DNA of 64,000 bases from Bacteroidota bacterium (GTDB lineage Bacteria > Bacteroidota > Bacteroidia > Chitinophagales > BACL12). Position 1 is the first letter of the stretch. Each line of letters begins with the position of its first letter. Shown piece after piece: positions 33,599 to 42,059 of this stretch. The notes under the pieces were generated by a model. It searched no databases and was not told where the DNA came from. It was given only the letters and a program-made list of their open reading frames with translations. The position numbers and the translations under genes were made by a program. The DNA lies in the NCBI GenBank assembly GCA_016715425.1, contig JADKAC010000002.1, positions 247,501 through 311,500 on the forward strand, given 5' to 3'.

Positions 33599-33835
33599 TT
33601 ACTTAACGTGTTCTTCAAGGTAAGTGATTGCATCACCAACTGTAGTGATTCCTTCGGCTTGTTCGTCGGGGATGGAGATATTGAATTCTTTTTCAAACTC
33701 CATGATAAGCTCTACAGTATCCAATGAGTCTGCACCTAAATCGTTAGTGAAGCTCGCTTCTGGAACTACTTCGTTTTCGTCAACACCTAATTTGTCAACG
33801 ATAATTTTCTTTACTTTTTCAGCAATTTCTGACAT
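33599..33835 (-). CDS. acpP: Acyl carrier protein
   Basis: A 78-residue acidic four-helix protein, MSEIAEKVKKIIV... with the GADSLDTVELIM motif. Ser37 is the 4'-phosphopantetheine site. It shuttles acyl chains for fatty-acid and lipid synthesis. An in-frame start at 33907 would add 24 hydrophobic, poorly conserved residues; I chose the ATG at 33835 because homologues begin MSxIxxKVK and the length is then canonical. First gene of acpP-fabF-rnc. Confidence 0.96.
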   Translation of the reverse strand: MSEIAEKVKKIIVDKLGVDENEVVPEASFTNDLGADSLDTVELIMEFEKEFNISIPDEQAEGITTVGDAITYLEEHVK

Positions 33836-34023
33836 TTTTATAAAAATTAGATTTTTAAAATAAAGTGCAAAGTAAGCGAGAGATATGTTCTTATGCAAAT
33901 GCCCCAATACTTACTCAATTCTAAACAGACTAAAATTAAATGCTGCGACAATTTATTCGATAAAAATTAATCCTCAATTGTAGAAGGATCTTTTAAATAA
34001 TTAGCACATCAAGAATTCCTGTT

Positions 34024-34031
34024 TACTTTTG
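34024..34031 (+). promoter_or_regulatory. -7 box (TTACTTTTG region, TACTTTTG) for the transketolase unit
   Basis: TACTTTTG is a perfect TAnnTTTG match, ending 15 nt before the ATG at 34047. A TTG in-frame at 34029 lies inside this box and is therefore unlikely to be a start. Confidence 0.55.
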
Positions 34032-34046
34032 CGGCAAACAGAAATA

Positions 34047-34892
34047 ATGAGAGATATTACAAAGCTTAATAAGATGTGTTCACAGGTGCGTAGAGATATT
34101 ATTCGACAAGTACATGGATGTCAGAGTGGTCATCCCGGTGGTTCTTTAGGATGTACTGAATATTTTGTTGCATTATATTTTGATATACTAGATCGGAAAT
34201 CAGAATTTAATATGGACGGAACCGGTGAGGATATTTTTTTCTTGAGCAACGGACATATTTCTCCAGTTTGGTATAGTGTACTTGCCCGCAGCGGATATTT
34301 TCCTATCGAAGAACTTTCTACTTTCCGAAAATTGAATAGTCGCTTGCAAGGCCATCCAACAACTCATGAACATTTACCCGGCATCAGAGTGGCGAGTGGA
34401 TCTTTAGGTCAGGGGATGAGTGTTGCAATCGGCTCAGCCCTTTCTAAAAAATTGAATGGGGATAATCATCTTGTATATTCATTACATGGTGATGGTGAAA
34501 TGAATGAAGGACAAATTTGGGAAGCTGCTATGTTTGCGGCGCATCATAAAGTGGATAATCTTATTTCCACAATTGATGTAAACGGTCAGCAGATTGATGG
34601 CCCAACCAAAGTAGTTATGGACTTAGGTGATCTGCATGCGAAATGGAAAGCATTTGGATGGCATGTGATGGAATGTAGTGATGGCAACAACATGGAAATG
34701 CTGCTTGAAACTTTGGATAAAGCAAAATCTGAAACAGGTAAAGGCTCGCCAATAATGATATTAATGCATACCGAAATGGGTAAGGGTGTTGATTTTATGG
34801 TAGGCACACACCACTGGCATGGCGTTGCCCCAAATGATGAACAAAAGGAAAAAGCTTTAGCGCAATTGGAGGAAACATTCGGCGATTACTAA
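34047..34892 (+). CDS. Transketolase, N-terminal (TPP-binding) subunit
   Basis: A 281-residue protein equal to the first half of transketolase. Motifs are GHPGGSLGCTEYFVALYF near residues 30-47, SNGHISPVWYS, LQGHPTTHEHLPGI, SGSLGQGMSVAIG, and the TPP/Mg motif GDGEMNEGQIWEAAMFAAHH with NGQQIDG. It works with the C-terminal subunit encoded at 37777-38736, forming the complete enzyme that moves two-carbon units in the pentose-phosphate pathway. In most genomes the two halves are adjacent; here they are 2.9 kb apart with two VWA genes between. I place the start at the ATG at 34047. Confidence 0.94.
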   Translation: MRDITKLNKMCSQVRRDIIRQVHGCQSGHPGGSLGCTEYFVALYFDILDRKSEFNMDGTGEDIFFLSNGHISPVWYSVLARSGYFPIEELSTFRKLNSRLQGHPTTHEHLPGIRVASGSLGQGMSVAIGSALSKKLNGDNHLVYSLHGDGEMNEGQIWEAAMFAAHHKVDNLISTIDVNGQQIDGPTKVVMDLGDLHAKWKAFGWHVMECSDGNNMEMLLETLDKAKSETGKGSPIMILMHTEMGKGVDFMVGTHHWHGVAPNDEQKEKALAQLEETFGDY

Positions 34893-34942
34893 TATCTGAT
34901 TAAATATTTTCTTTTGTAGTATCAGCAATACATTGCTTTATC

Positions 34943-34991
34943 ATAGGATTATTTATCAACGGAACAATAGAGGTTGATCCTATAAGTTTTT
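34943..34991 (+). terminator. Possible terminator or attenuator hairpin between the transketolase N gene and the first VWA gene
   Basis: ATAGGAT (34943-34949) pairs with ATCCTAT (34977-34983), and inner TCAAC with GTTGA. The hairpin is followed by a run of five T. The stem is interrupted, so efficiency is uncertain. If it works, it would limit read-through from the transketolase N gene into the VWA genes. Confidence 0.35.
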
Positions 34992-35029
34992 GGCTACTAT
35001 TGCGTTAACAATCTCTACCAAAAATTATA

Positions 35030-36385
35030 ATGAATCGTTTTTTACTTCTGCTTTTCTTTTGCATTTCTTTTTCAGTGCATGCGCAAACAAATGAAACCAG
35101 ACGCATTCTTATATTATTGGATGGCAGCGGAAGTATGTTGGAAACATGGGATGGCACTACGAAATGGACAGTTGCCAAACGATTAATTCAAGAAACATTA
35201 GACAGCATACAAAAAGAAAATCCTTCTGTTGAAATCGGCTTGCGGGTATTTGGCCATCAAAGTCCGAGAGCAATGAAAGATTGTAAGGATTCAAAATTGG
35301 AAGTAGTTATTTCAAAAAATTCTGCTGCTGCAATTCAAAATAAACTCAACGAAATTGTTCCAAAAGGACATACTCCCATTGCTTATTCTTTATTTCTGGC
35401 AGCCGATGATTTTCCTGATTTACCCGGAACAAATTCTATTATATTAATTACAGACGGTATTGAAAATTGCGAAGGCGATCCTTGTGCAAGTGCTGAAGTT
35501 TTAACCAATAAACGGATTACTTTAAAACCTTTTATTATAGGTATTGGATTGGCCGAAGAAGACAAAGGAAAATTTAATTGTGTGGGAACATATTATGATG
35601 CAACAAATGAAACCACATTTGAAAATGCCATTAACGTGGTTATATCACAGGCATTAAATAATACAACACTGCAAATTAATTTGATCGATGCATTTGATAA
35701 ACCATCTGAAACAAATGTGGAGATGACTTTATATGATTCTTTCAGTGGTGAAGTGCGCTATAATTTTTTACATAGCATGAATTCTAAAAAGGAACCCGAT
35801 ACTTTACAAATAGATCCTGTAGGTAAATATGATATTGTGGTGCATACCACTCCATCAGTAACAAAGAAAAATATTGAACTGAATCCGGGCAAGCATAATA
35901 TTATTGGTATTGATGCACCACAGGGAACGTTGATTTTGGAAGAAATGGGTAATGCCGGTTTCAGCGATAAACAATGTGTAGTAAGAGATACTGCATCAGG
36001 AGAAATTATCTATGTGCAAAATCTGAATGCCACACAGAAATATATTATCGGCACATATGATTTAGAAGTGTTGACTTTACCCCGATTGCAATTTAAAGAT
36101 TATGAATTAAGATCGGGTGAAGGAAATAAAATAGTGATTGAAAAATCCGGTTTGTTGAGCATTAATGGAAATGATAATTTCATTTATAGTATTTATCAGC
36201 AAAAAGGTAATGACTTGATTCAGATATATACCGGAACCATCAATAAAACTATTGCAAATATTGAAATACAACCGGGAAATTACCTTCTGGTTTATAGAAG
36301 TAATACAAAGAAATCTGCTGTAAATACAGCACAGATAGCAGTGAATATTAAAACAAATCGCACTACCTCAATTACGCTGCAATGA
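35030..36385 (+). CDS. Secreted VWA-domain protein (VWA protein 1)
   Basis: A 451-residue exported protein. A signal peptide ends near residue 19 (SFSVHAQ). A von Willebrand factor A domain covers ~24-215 with an intact metal-binding MIDAS: DGSGS (D31, S33, S35), T115 in GHTPIA and D142 in ITDGIENC. About 235 residues of beta-strand-rich sequence follow, in at least two similar modules (VGKYDIVVHTTPSV and IGTYDLEVLTLPRL share a GxYDxxVxTxPxx pattern). There is no sorting domain or anchor, so it is probably periplasmic. Paralogue of the next gene, whose ATG overlaps this stop (ATGA). Ligand and function unknown. A weak TACTATTG box (34995-35002) lies upstream. Confidence 0.85.
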   Translation: MNRFLLLLFFCISFSVHAQTNETRRILILLDGSGSMLETWDGTTKWTVAKRLIQETLDSIQKENPSVEIGLRVFGHQSPRAMKDCKDSKLEVVISKNSAAAIQNKLNEIVPKGHTPIAYSLFLAADDFPDLPGTNSIILITDGIENCEGDPCASAEVLTNKRITLKPFIIGIGLAEEDKGKFNCVGTYYDATNETTFENAINVVISQALNNTTLQINLIDAFDKPSETNVEMTLYDSFSGEVRYNFLHSMNSKKEPDTLQIDPVGKYDIVVHTTPSVTKKNIELNPGKHNIIGIDAPQGTLILEEMGNAGFSDKQCVVRDTASGEIIYVQNLNATQKYIIGTYDLEVLTLPRLQFKDYELRSGEGNKIVIEKSGLLSINGNDNFIYSIYQQKGNDLIQIYTGTINKTIANIEIQPGNYLLVYRSNTKKSAVNTAQIAVNIKTNRTTSITLQ

Positions 36386-37773
36386 AAATAAAAAATACAT
36401 ATTGCCAATGGCTAATGATTGCAGTTGTATTCATTTCAATAAGTATTTCACCAATTCAAAAGGTAAGTGCGCAGGATACAGAAGTAATCACACGTATTTT
36501 ATTTATCATGGATGGTTCACGCAGCATGTTAGCTACATGGGGAAACTCCACCAAGTTCAGTGTGGCTCGTCAATTAATATATCAAATTGCAGATAGTGTA
36601 GATCAATATCCAACAGTACAAACAGGATTGCGATTATATGGACATCAAACTCCGCATCCGTATAATGATTGCAACGACACAAAACTGGAAGTGAAATTTA
36701 AAAGTAACAACGGCATTAATATCAAAACAAAGCTGAATAATTTATTTCCACAAGGTGTTACACCAATTTCACTTGCACTGCGGGAAGCTATGATAGATTT
36801 TGGTGAGCCCGATCCCAAATATCGCAACATTGTAATTCTGCTTACCGATGGTGCTGAATCTTGTGGCAACAATCCCTGTGAAGTAATTCTGGAAATGAAA
36901 CAAAAAGGGATTATCACAAAATCATTTGTATTGGGTTTGGATATAAGTGATGAAGATGAATTAAAACAATTGGAATGTATGGGTGAATATATGAACATGT
37001 TATCGCCCTCTGAAGCATCAAAAGTGGTTTCAACTATTTTGGGAAGAGTATTTAATTCCACTACAGTACGCATTGATTTATTAGATAAATATCAACGACC
37101 AACAGAAACAGATTTGATGTTTACTTTATTCGATTCTGAATCGGGAAAATTTAAATACAATTACTACCATACCTTATCGCCGAAAGGAGTTCCGGATACC
37201 ATCACTGTGGATCCTACTTATGGATATAATTTAAAAGTACATACCCGACCATCGGTTGAAAAAAACGATATTTATTTTACACCATTTGAATATAATGTAG
37301 TTTCAGAAAATACCCCTCAAGGCGATTTGCGCATTTCAGTGCGAGGCGAATCACAGAAAAAAAGTATTCAATGTATTGTAAAACAAGATGGCAAAGTAAT
37401 AGAAGTGCAACCGACAGGTTCTACAATAAATTATCTTGTAGGCAAGTATGACATTGAAATTTTAACTTTGCCCATTATTAAAATCAACAGTGCAGAAATT
37501 GAACAAGACAATACCACTACTATCGAAATTTCCTCGCCCGGTTTCATCACCTTCATTAAGGCGCAGGAATTATATGGCGGCATTTATATGTACAGCAATA
37601 ATAAATGGGTAGAAATTTTTGAATTGTCGAATAAAGACTTGCGTGAATCACTTGCCTTGCAACCGGGAAAATATAAAGTCATCTACCGTTATAAAAATAC
37701 AAGAGCAATGACAGGCACTAAAGAAATAGACTTTGAAATTATAACAGGAACTTCAACCACTTTAAAACTATAA
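36382..37773 (+). CDS. Secreted VWA-domain protein (VWA protein 2)
   Basis: A 463-residue paralogue of VWA protein 1, with the same order: signal peptide (~1-31, QKVSAQD), VWA domain with intact MIDAS (D44, S46, S48; T127 in GVTPIS; D156 in LTDGAESC), then beta modules with the same pattern (YGYNLKVHTRPSV; VGKYDIEILTLPII). Both proteins share the GLRxxGHQxPxxxxDCxDxKLEV segment with a paired Cys and a C(N/D)xxxCE region, so a disulfide is likely. The stop lies 3 nt before the transketolase C start and in the same frame. It looks like a tandem duplicate that diverged long ago. Confidence 0.85.
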   Translation: MKIKNTYCQWLMIAVVFISISISPIQKVSAQDTEVITRILFIMDGSRSMLATWGNSTKFSVARQLIYQIADSVDQYPTVQTGLRLYGHQTPHPYNDCNDTKLEVKFKSNNGINIKTKLNNLFPQGVTPISLALREAMIDFGEPDPKYRNIVILLTDGAESCGNNPCEVILEMKQKGIITKSFVLGLDISDEDELKQLECMGEYMNMLSPSEASKVVSTILGRVFNSTTVRIDLLDKYQRPTETDLMFTLFDSESGKFKYNYYHTLSPKGVPDTITVDPTYGYNLKVHTRPSVEKNDIYFTPFEYNVVSENTPQGDLRISVRGESQKKSIQCIVKQDGKVIEVQPTGSTINYLVGKYDIEILTLPIIKINSAEIEQDNTTTIEISSPGFITFIKAQELYGGIYMYSNNKWVEIFELSNKDLRESLALQPGKYKVIYRYKNTRAMTGTKEIDFEIITGTSTTLKL

Positions 37774-37776
37774 CAA

Positions 37777-38736
37777 TTGATTACAATAGATTACTCCAAC
37801 CAAAAAGATACCCGCTCCGGATTTGGTGTGGCAATGGCAGAATTAGGAAACAGCAACCCGAATGTGGTTGCCTTATGTGCCGATTTGGTAGGCTCTTTAA
37901 AATTAGAAGCATTTATTAAAGATCATCCTGAAAGATTTTTCCAATGTGGAATTGCCGAAGCAAATATGATGAGCATAGCCGCCGGACTTACTATTGGTGG
38001 TAAAATTCCTTTTGCATGCACGTTTGCAAATTTTGCAACAGGCAGAGTATATGATCAGATTCGCCAATCCATTGCGTACTCCGGAAAGAATGTAAAAATT
38101 GCAGCATCACATGCAGGTTTAACTCTTGGTGAAGATGGTGCAACACATCAAATTTTAGAAGACATCGGCATGATGCAAATGCTTCCAGGACTTACCGTAA
38201 TTAATCCTTGTGATTACAATCAAACCCGTGCTGCTACTCTTGCTGCGGCTGCGCATATTGGCCCGGTATATTTGCGTTTCGGCAGACCTAAATGGCCAAT
38301 ATTTACAAAAGCAGATCAGGAATTTGTTATTGGCAAAGCATGGAAAATAAGTGAAGGAAATGATGTGAGCATTTTTGCAACTGGTCATCTTGTGGTGAAG
38401 GCTATGGAAGCTGCAAATATTCTTGAAGAAAAAGGAATTTCCGCAGAAGTAATAAATATCCATACGATAAAACCTCTGGATACTGAAGCAATATTAAACA
38501 GTGTGCGGAAAACCAAATGTGCCGTTACCGCAGAAGAACATCAAATGCTTGGAGGATTGGGAAGTGTGATTGCACAAACAGTGGCCGGTGCATTTCCGGT
38601 TCCTGTAGAATTTGTTGCTGTAAACGATAGCTTCGGCGAAAGTGGTCCTCCGGAAAAATTATTAGAGAAATATGGTTTAAGCACAGATAATATTGTACAA
38701 TCTGCATTGAAATCTATTGCAAGAAAAAATAAATAA
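37777..38736 (+). CDS. Transketolase, C-terminal subunit
   Basis: A 319-residue protein equal to the second half of transketolase (pyrimidine-binding plus C-terminal domains). Motifs are KDTRSGFGVAMAELG near residues 10-24, CGIAEANMMSIAAGL with the cofactor-activating Glu, HAGLTLGEDGATHQ, the LRFGRPKWP segment, and EEHQMLGGLGSVIA with the His/Glu region, then GLSTDNIV near the end. The start is a TTG that follows the stop of the upstream VWA gene by one codon (TAA CAA TTG) in the same frame; no ATG exists before conserved sequence, so translation is probably coupled to VWA protein 2. Partner of 34047-34892. Confidence 0.93.
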   Translation: MITIDYSNQKDTRSGFGVAMAELGNSNPNVVALCADLVGSLKLEAFIKDHPERFFQCGIAEANMMSIAAGLTIGGKIPFACTFANFATGRVYDQIRQSIAYSGKNVKIAASHAGLTLGEDGATHQILEDIGMMQMLPGLTVINPCDYNQTRAATLAAAAHIGPVYLRFGRPKWPIFTKADQEFVIGKAWKISEGNDVSIFATGHLVVKAMEAANILEEKGISAEVINIHTIKPLDTEAILNSVRKTKCAVTAEEHQMLGGLGSVIAQTVAGAFPVPVEFVAVNDSFGESGPPEKLLEKYGLSTDNIVQSALKSIARKNK

Positions 38737-38795
38737 TTTGTAGCGTATTAACTATTCACCAATTATGTACTCATCAAATACCATCGCATTTCAAT

Positions 38796-38803
38796 TACCT
38801 TTG
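38796..38803 (+). promoter_or_regulatory. -7 box (TACCTTTG) for the DUF4290-murA unit
   Basis: A perfect TAnnTTTG match ending 12 nt before the DUF4290 gene ATG. Confidence 0.6.
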
Positions 38804-38815
38804 GCTTAATCAATT

Positions 38816-39475
38816 ATGGAATATAATTATAACTCTTCCCGCAACCTTCTTCAAATGAAAGAATACGGGCGCAATATTCAGCACTTAGTACAACATGCAA
38901 TTACCATTCAAGACGATACATTGCGCAATCAGCTAGTAGCAGATATTATTGATTTGATGGGAACATTAAATCCTAACCTAAGAAATGTGGAGGATTATCG
39001 CCATAAACTTTGGGATCATCTTTTCATGATTTCTGATTTTAAATTAAAAGCAGAATCTCCTTATCCAATTCCTACAAGAGAACTACTTACACGGCGTACA
39101 ATGGAATTAGAATATCCAAGAGAAAATGTAAAATTCAGACACTACGGCCGCTATGTTGAATCAATGATTGAAAAGGCAAAAGGCATTGAAGATCCAGAAA
39201 AGAAAAAAGAATTTGTAGAAATCATTGGAAACTATATGAAACTGGTGTATCAAAACTGGAATCGAGAAAATGTTACGGATGATATTATTAAAAATGATTT
39301 ACGCTTCCTCTCTAATAATATGTTATCGTTGGATGATGAAAGTAATTTAGATTCTCTCTCCCGCTCAAGTCGTAGATCAACACAACCCCAACAAAAAACC
39401 AATCAAAATAAACCTGGAAAGAAACCTTTCAGACCAAATAGATTTCCTAACCGGAATTTTAAAAAGAATCGTTAA
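38816..39475 (+). CDS. DUF4290 family protein
   Basis: A 219-residue soluble protein of the DUF4290 family, restricted to Bacteroidota and of unknown function. The conserved N-terminal portion includes RNLLQMKEYGRNIQ and LWDHLFMISDFKL near residues 64-76. It is rich in helices and ends in a basic, disordered tail (QKTNQNKPGKKPFRPN, then NFKKNR) that could bind nucleic acid or membranes. It is translationally coupled to murA (stop and ATG overlap, TAATG), an arrangement common in the phylum, which suggests a role in cell-envelope or peptidoglycan control. Confidence 0.88.
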   Translation: MEYNYNSSRNLLQMKEYGRNIQHLVQHAITIQDDTLRNQLVADIIDLMGTLNPNLRNVEDYRHKLWDHLFMISDFKLKAESPYPIPTRELLTRRTMELEYPRENVKFRHYGRYVESMIEKAKGIEDPEKKKEFVEIIGNYMKLVYQNWNRENVTDDIIKNDLRFLSNNMLSLDDESNLDSLSRSSRRSTQPQQKTNQNKPGKKPFRPNRFPNRNFKKNR

Positions 39476-40779
39476 TGGATGCATTTGAAATTGAGGGTGG
39501 CCACAAATTACATGGTGAAATAACTCCACAAGGAGCAAAGAATGAAGCACTCCAGGTATTATGTGCAGTATTATTAACTGAAGAAGAAGTTCGCATTTCT
39601 AATATCCCAAATATTCTGGATGTAAATCTGCTGATTGAATTACTTGCAGATATTGGTGTGAATGTTACCAAAGAAAATCCGGATACGTATTTATTTAAAG
39701 CTGATGCTGTAGATATTGATTTTTTGAAGACTGACAAATTCAAAGAAAAAAGTAAAAAGCTGCGTGGCTCTGTAATGATTTTAGGACCATTGCTTGCCAG
39801 ATTTAAGCATGCAAGTTTACCGAAACCTGGCGGTGATAAAATTGGTCGCAGAAGATTAGATACACATTTTTTAGGATTTGTAAAACTCGGTGCCATTTTC
39901 AATTACGATTCTAAAGATGCTTTTTACACTATTGATGCTTCTCATTTGCATGGAAATTATATGTTGTTGGATGAAGCCTCTGTTACAGGGACAGCTAACG
40001 TATTGATGGCGGCTGTGATGGCAGAAGGTATTACCACTATTTATAATGCAGCTTGCGAACCCTATCTGCAACAACTTTGCAATATGCTGGTGAGTATGGG
40101 AGCAAAAATTAGTGGTATTGGTTCTAATTTATTGCGAGTGGAAGGTGTTTCTAAATTACAAGGAACACAACATCGTCTGTTGCCCGACATGATTGAAATA
40201 GGAAGCTTTATCGGTATGGCAGCAATGACCGGAAGTGCATTGACCATTCGCAATGTGCGCTATGATATGTTGGGATTAATTCCTGATGTATTCCGAAAAC
40301 TGGGAATTAAATTAGAACTGCAAAATGATGATATAATAATCCCCGAGCAAGATGAATATGAAATTCAAAGTTTTATTGACGGATCTATTCTTACAATTGC
40401 GGATGCTCCATGGCCGGGATTTACACCGGATTTGTTGTCAATAGTTTTAGTAGTTGCTACACAGGCAAAAGGCAGTTTACTTATTCATCAAAAAATGTTT
40501 GAGTCACGGCTTTTCTTTGTAGATAAACTGATTGATATGGGCGCACAAATTATTTTATGCGATCCACATCGTGCTACTGTAATCGGATTAAATCGTCGTT
40601 TTAAATTACGTGGTATTGAAATGAGTTCCCCGGATATCAGAGCAGGCGTTGCATTGCTTATTGCAGCAATGTCAGCGGAAGGCAAAAGTATAATTCGCAA
40701 CATTAATCAAGTTGATCGTGGATATCAAAATATTGATACACGCCTGAATGTGCTTGGTGCAAATATTCGTCGGTTTTAG
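39475..40779 (+). CDS. murA: UDP-N-acetylglucosamine 1-carboxyvinyltransferase, Asp-type
   Basis: A 434-residue cytosolic enzyme that transfers enolpyruvyl from PEP to UDP-GlcNAc, the first committed step of peptidoglycan synthesis. Seen are GEITPQGAKNEALQ at residues 14-27 (Lys22 and Asn23 contact substrate), RGSVMILGPLLARF, ASVTGTANVLMAA, DMIEIGSFIGMAA and MFESRLFFVDKLIDMGA. The active-site loop reads PKPGGDKIG: the Cys that attacks in most MurA (Cys115 in E. coli, PGGC) is Asp121 here. This Asp form is known in several phyla and cannot be alkylated by fosfomycin. Its ATG overlaps the stop of the DUF4290 gene. Confidence 0.95.
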   Translation: MDAFEIEGGHKLHGEITPQGAKNEALQVLCAVLLTEEEVRISNIPNILDVNLLIELLADIGVNVTKENPDTYLFKADAVDIDFLKTDKFKEKSKKLRGSVMILGPLLARFKHASLPKPGGDKIGRRRLDTHFLGFVKLGAIFNYDSKDAFYTIDASHLHGNYMLLDEASVTGTANVLMAAVMAEGITTIYNAACEPYLQQLCNMLVSMGAKISGIGSNLLRVEGVSKLQGTQHRLLPDMIEIGSFIGMAAMTGSALTIRNVRYDMLGLIPDVFRKLGIKLELQNDDIIIPEQDEYEIQSFIDGSILTIADAPWPGFTPDLLSIVLVVATQAKGSLLIHQKMFESRLFFVDKLIDMGAQIILCDPHRATVIGLNRRFKLRGIEMSSPDIRAGVALLIAAMSAEGKSIIRNINQVDRGYQNIDTRLNVLGANIRRF

Positions 40780-40879
40780 AAAAATGGATTTAAGTTTTAA
40801 ACTTTTGTTAACGCAACCTTCAAAGCACAACTAATGTCAATTGAGATAAACCAATTTTAATCAAAAAAATCCCTTTTAT

Positions 40880-41431
40880 ATGCTTCTTAAAATAAAAATC
40901 AGGTATATAACTTTTCTATCTCTAATAATAATTTTTACAATTATTACCGGGACTGTATTTTCCCAATACAATGAAAAGCATTTAGTAGCCGGCGATAAAG
41001 CCCCCAATATTACATGTGATGATATGATTGGAAATTGCACTGAACTGAATGCGCTTTCCGGAAAAATCGTGTTAATAGAATTCTGGGGCTCCAACAATCG
41101 CAGCAGCATGGTTGATCATGCAGAATTAGAAAAAATTTATATGGATTATAAGGATGTAAATTTTAAAAACGGGGATGGATTTGAAGTGTATAGCATTGCA
41201 TTAGATGATTCAGGAGAAAGTTGGAAAATGGCAACGATCAGAGATAATAATAGTTGGGAATACTCCATGCGCAGTCCCGAGCGATGGAATTCAAAAGCAG
41301 CACTTGATTATAATATTCAATCAATTCCTAAGTACTTTCTAATAAACGGTGATGGAGAAATAATTGAAACTCTGTTCATGATGAAAGACCTGCCTCAAAT
41401 ACTTTCTAAGTATTCCGGAAAAATCCGGTGA
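40880..41431 (+). CDS. TlpA/thioredoxin-like protein without CxxC
   Basis: A 183-residue exported protein (signal or anchor ~7-28, TVFSQY) with a TlpA/AhpC-like thioredoxin fold: VAGDKAPNITCDD, then GKIVLIEFWGSNNRSS near residues 61-76, YSIALDDSGESWKMA, the cis-Pro region IQSIPKYFLINGDGEII and a C-terminal helix. Where TlpA proteins have WCxxC this one has WGSNN, so it cannot do dithiol exchange. The other Cys (C46, C53) lie in the N-terminal part. It may act as a binding or structural relative. It is upstream of grpE by ~70 nt on the same strand. Confidence 0.8.
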   Translation: MLLKIKIRYITFLSLIIIFTIITGTVFSQYNEKHLVAGDKAPNITCDDMIGNCTELNALSGKIVLIEFWGSNNRSSMVDHAELEKIYMDYKDVNFKNGDGFEVYSIALDDSGESWKMATIRDNNSWEYSMRSPERWNSKAALDYNIQSIPKYFLINGDGEIIETLFMMKDLPQILSKYSGKIR

Positions 41432-41500
41432 CAGTTTGACACCAATAAGGTAGTGGCTTTGTTTTTGACCTATGCGTCTGCACAAAAACAGGAAAGAGGT

Positions 41501-42058
41501 ATGTCTAAAAATAAAGATAAAGAGGCAGCAGAAAATTTAATGCCCTTGGAAGAAGACTTGGATCAAGCTTCTAACACGAAAGAAAGGTCGGAGGAAGATG
41601 AATATTCTTCAGATGAGAATTCTGAAATGATTAACAAACTGGAAGAACAAAAAGAAAAGTTTCTCCGCCTGCTTGCAGAATTCGAAAACTATAAACGTCG
41701 TACTTCTAAAGAAAAAATTGAAATGCTGAAAGTGGCAGGTCAGGATGTCATCAAAGATTTACTTCCTGCTTTAGATGATATTGATCGTGCGGAACAAGTG
41801 ATGAAAGAAGCGAAAGATGTGGATGCTGTAAAAGAAGGTTTGAATTTAATCTCCGAAAAAATAAAAAATATACTCAAATCAAAAGGACTGCAAAACATCG
41901 TGCAAATAGGTGATGATTTTGATACTGAAACTATGGAGGCAATTACAGAAATAGCAGCCGGAGAAAAGATGAGTGGCAAAGTAGTAGATATTTTAGAAAA
42001 GGGATACACCTTAAATGAAAAGATTATCAGATACGCAAAAGTGGTAGTAGGAAAATAA
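41501..42058 (+). CDS. grpE: Nucleotide exchange factor GrpE
   Basis: A 185-residue cochaperone that releases ADP from DnaK. A disordered acidic N-terminal region (~1-45) leads into a long coiled coil (INKLEEQKEKFLRLLAEFENYKRR; seen as EKFLRLLAEFENYKRRTSKE near residues 55-74), then a helical bundle (DVIKDLLPALDDIDRAE) and the C-terminal beta wing (AGEKMSGKVVDILEKGYTLNEK). The ATG at 41501 is favoured by a GGAAAGAGGT ribosome site directly upstream, rare in this window; a GTG at 41453 would add 16 residues not seen in homologues. dnaJ starts 1 nt after its stop; dnaK is not in the window. Confidence 0.95.
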   Translation: MSKNKDKEAAENLMPLEEDLDQASNTKERSEEDEYSSDENSEMINKLEEQKEKFLRLLAEFENYKRRTSKEKIEMLKVAGQDVIKDLLPALDDIDRAEQVMKEAKDVDAVKEGLNLISEKIKNILKSKGLQNIVQIGDDFDTETMEAITEIAAGEKMSGKVVDILEKGYTLNEKIIRYAKVVVGK

Positions 42059-42059
42059 T

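Noticed and set aside
33836..33907. 24-residue N-terminal extension of AcpP
   Set aside because: Hydrophobic and not like any acyl carrier protein; the ATG at 33835 gives the canonical 78-residue protein.
39459..39902. 147-codon antisense frame over murA start
   Set aside because: A mirror of murA coding sequence; too conserved on the other strand to be a gene.
40792..40804. AAGTTT/AAACTT inverted repeat after murA
   Set aside because: A 6-bp all-AT-rich stem with a 1-nt loop and a short T run; too weak to call a terminator.
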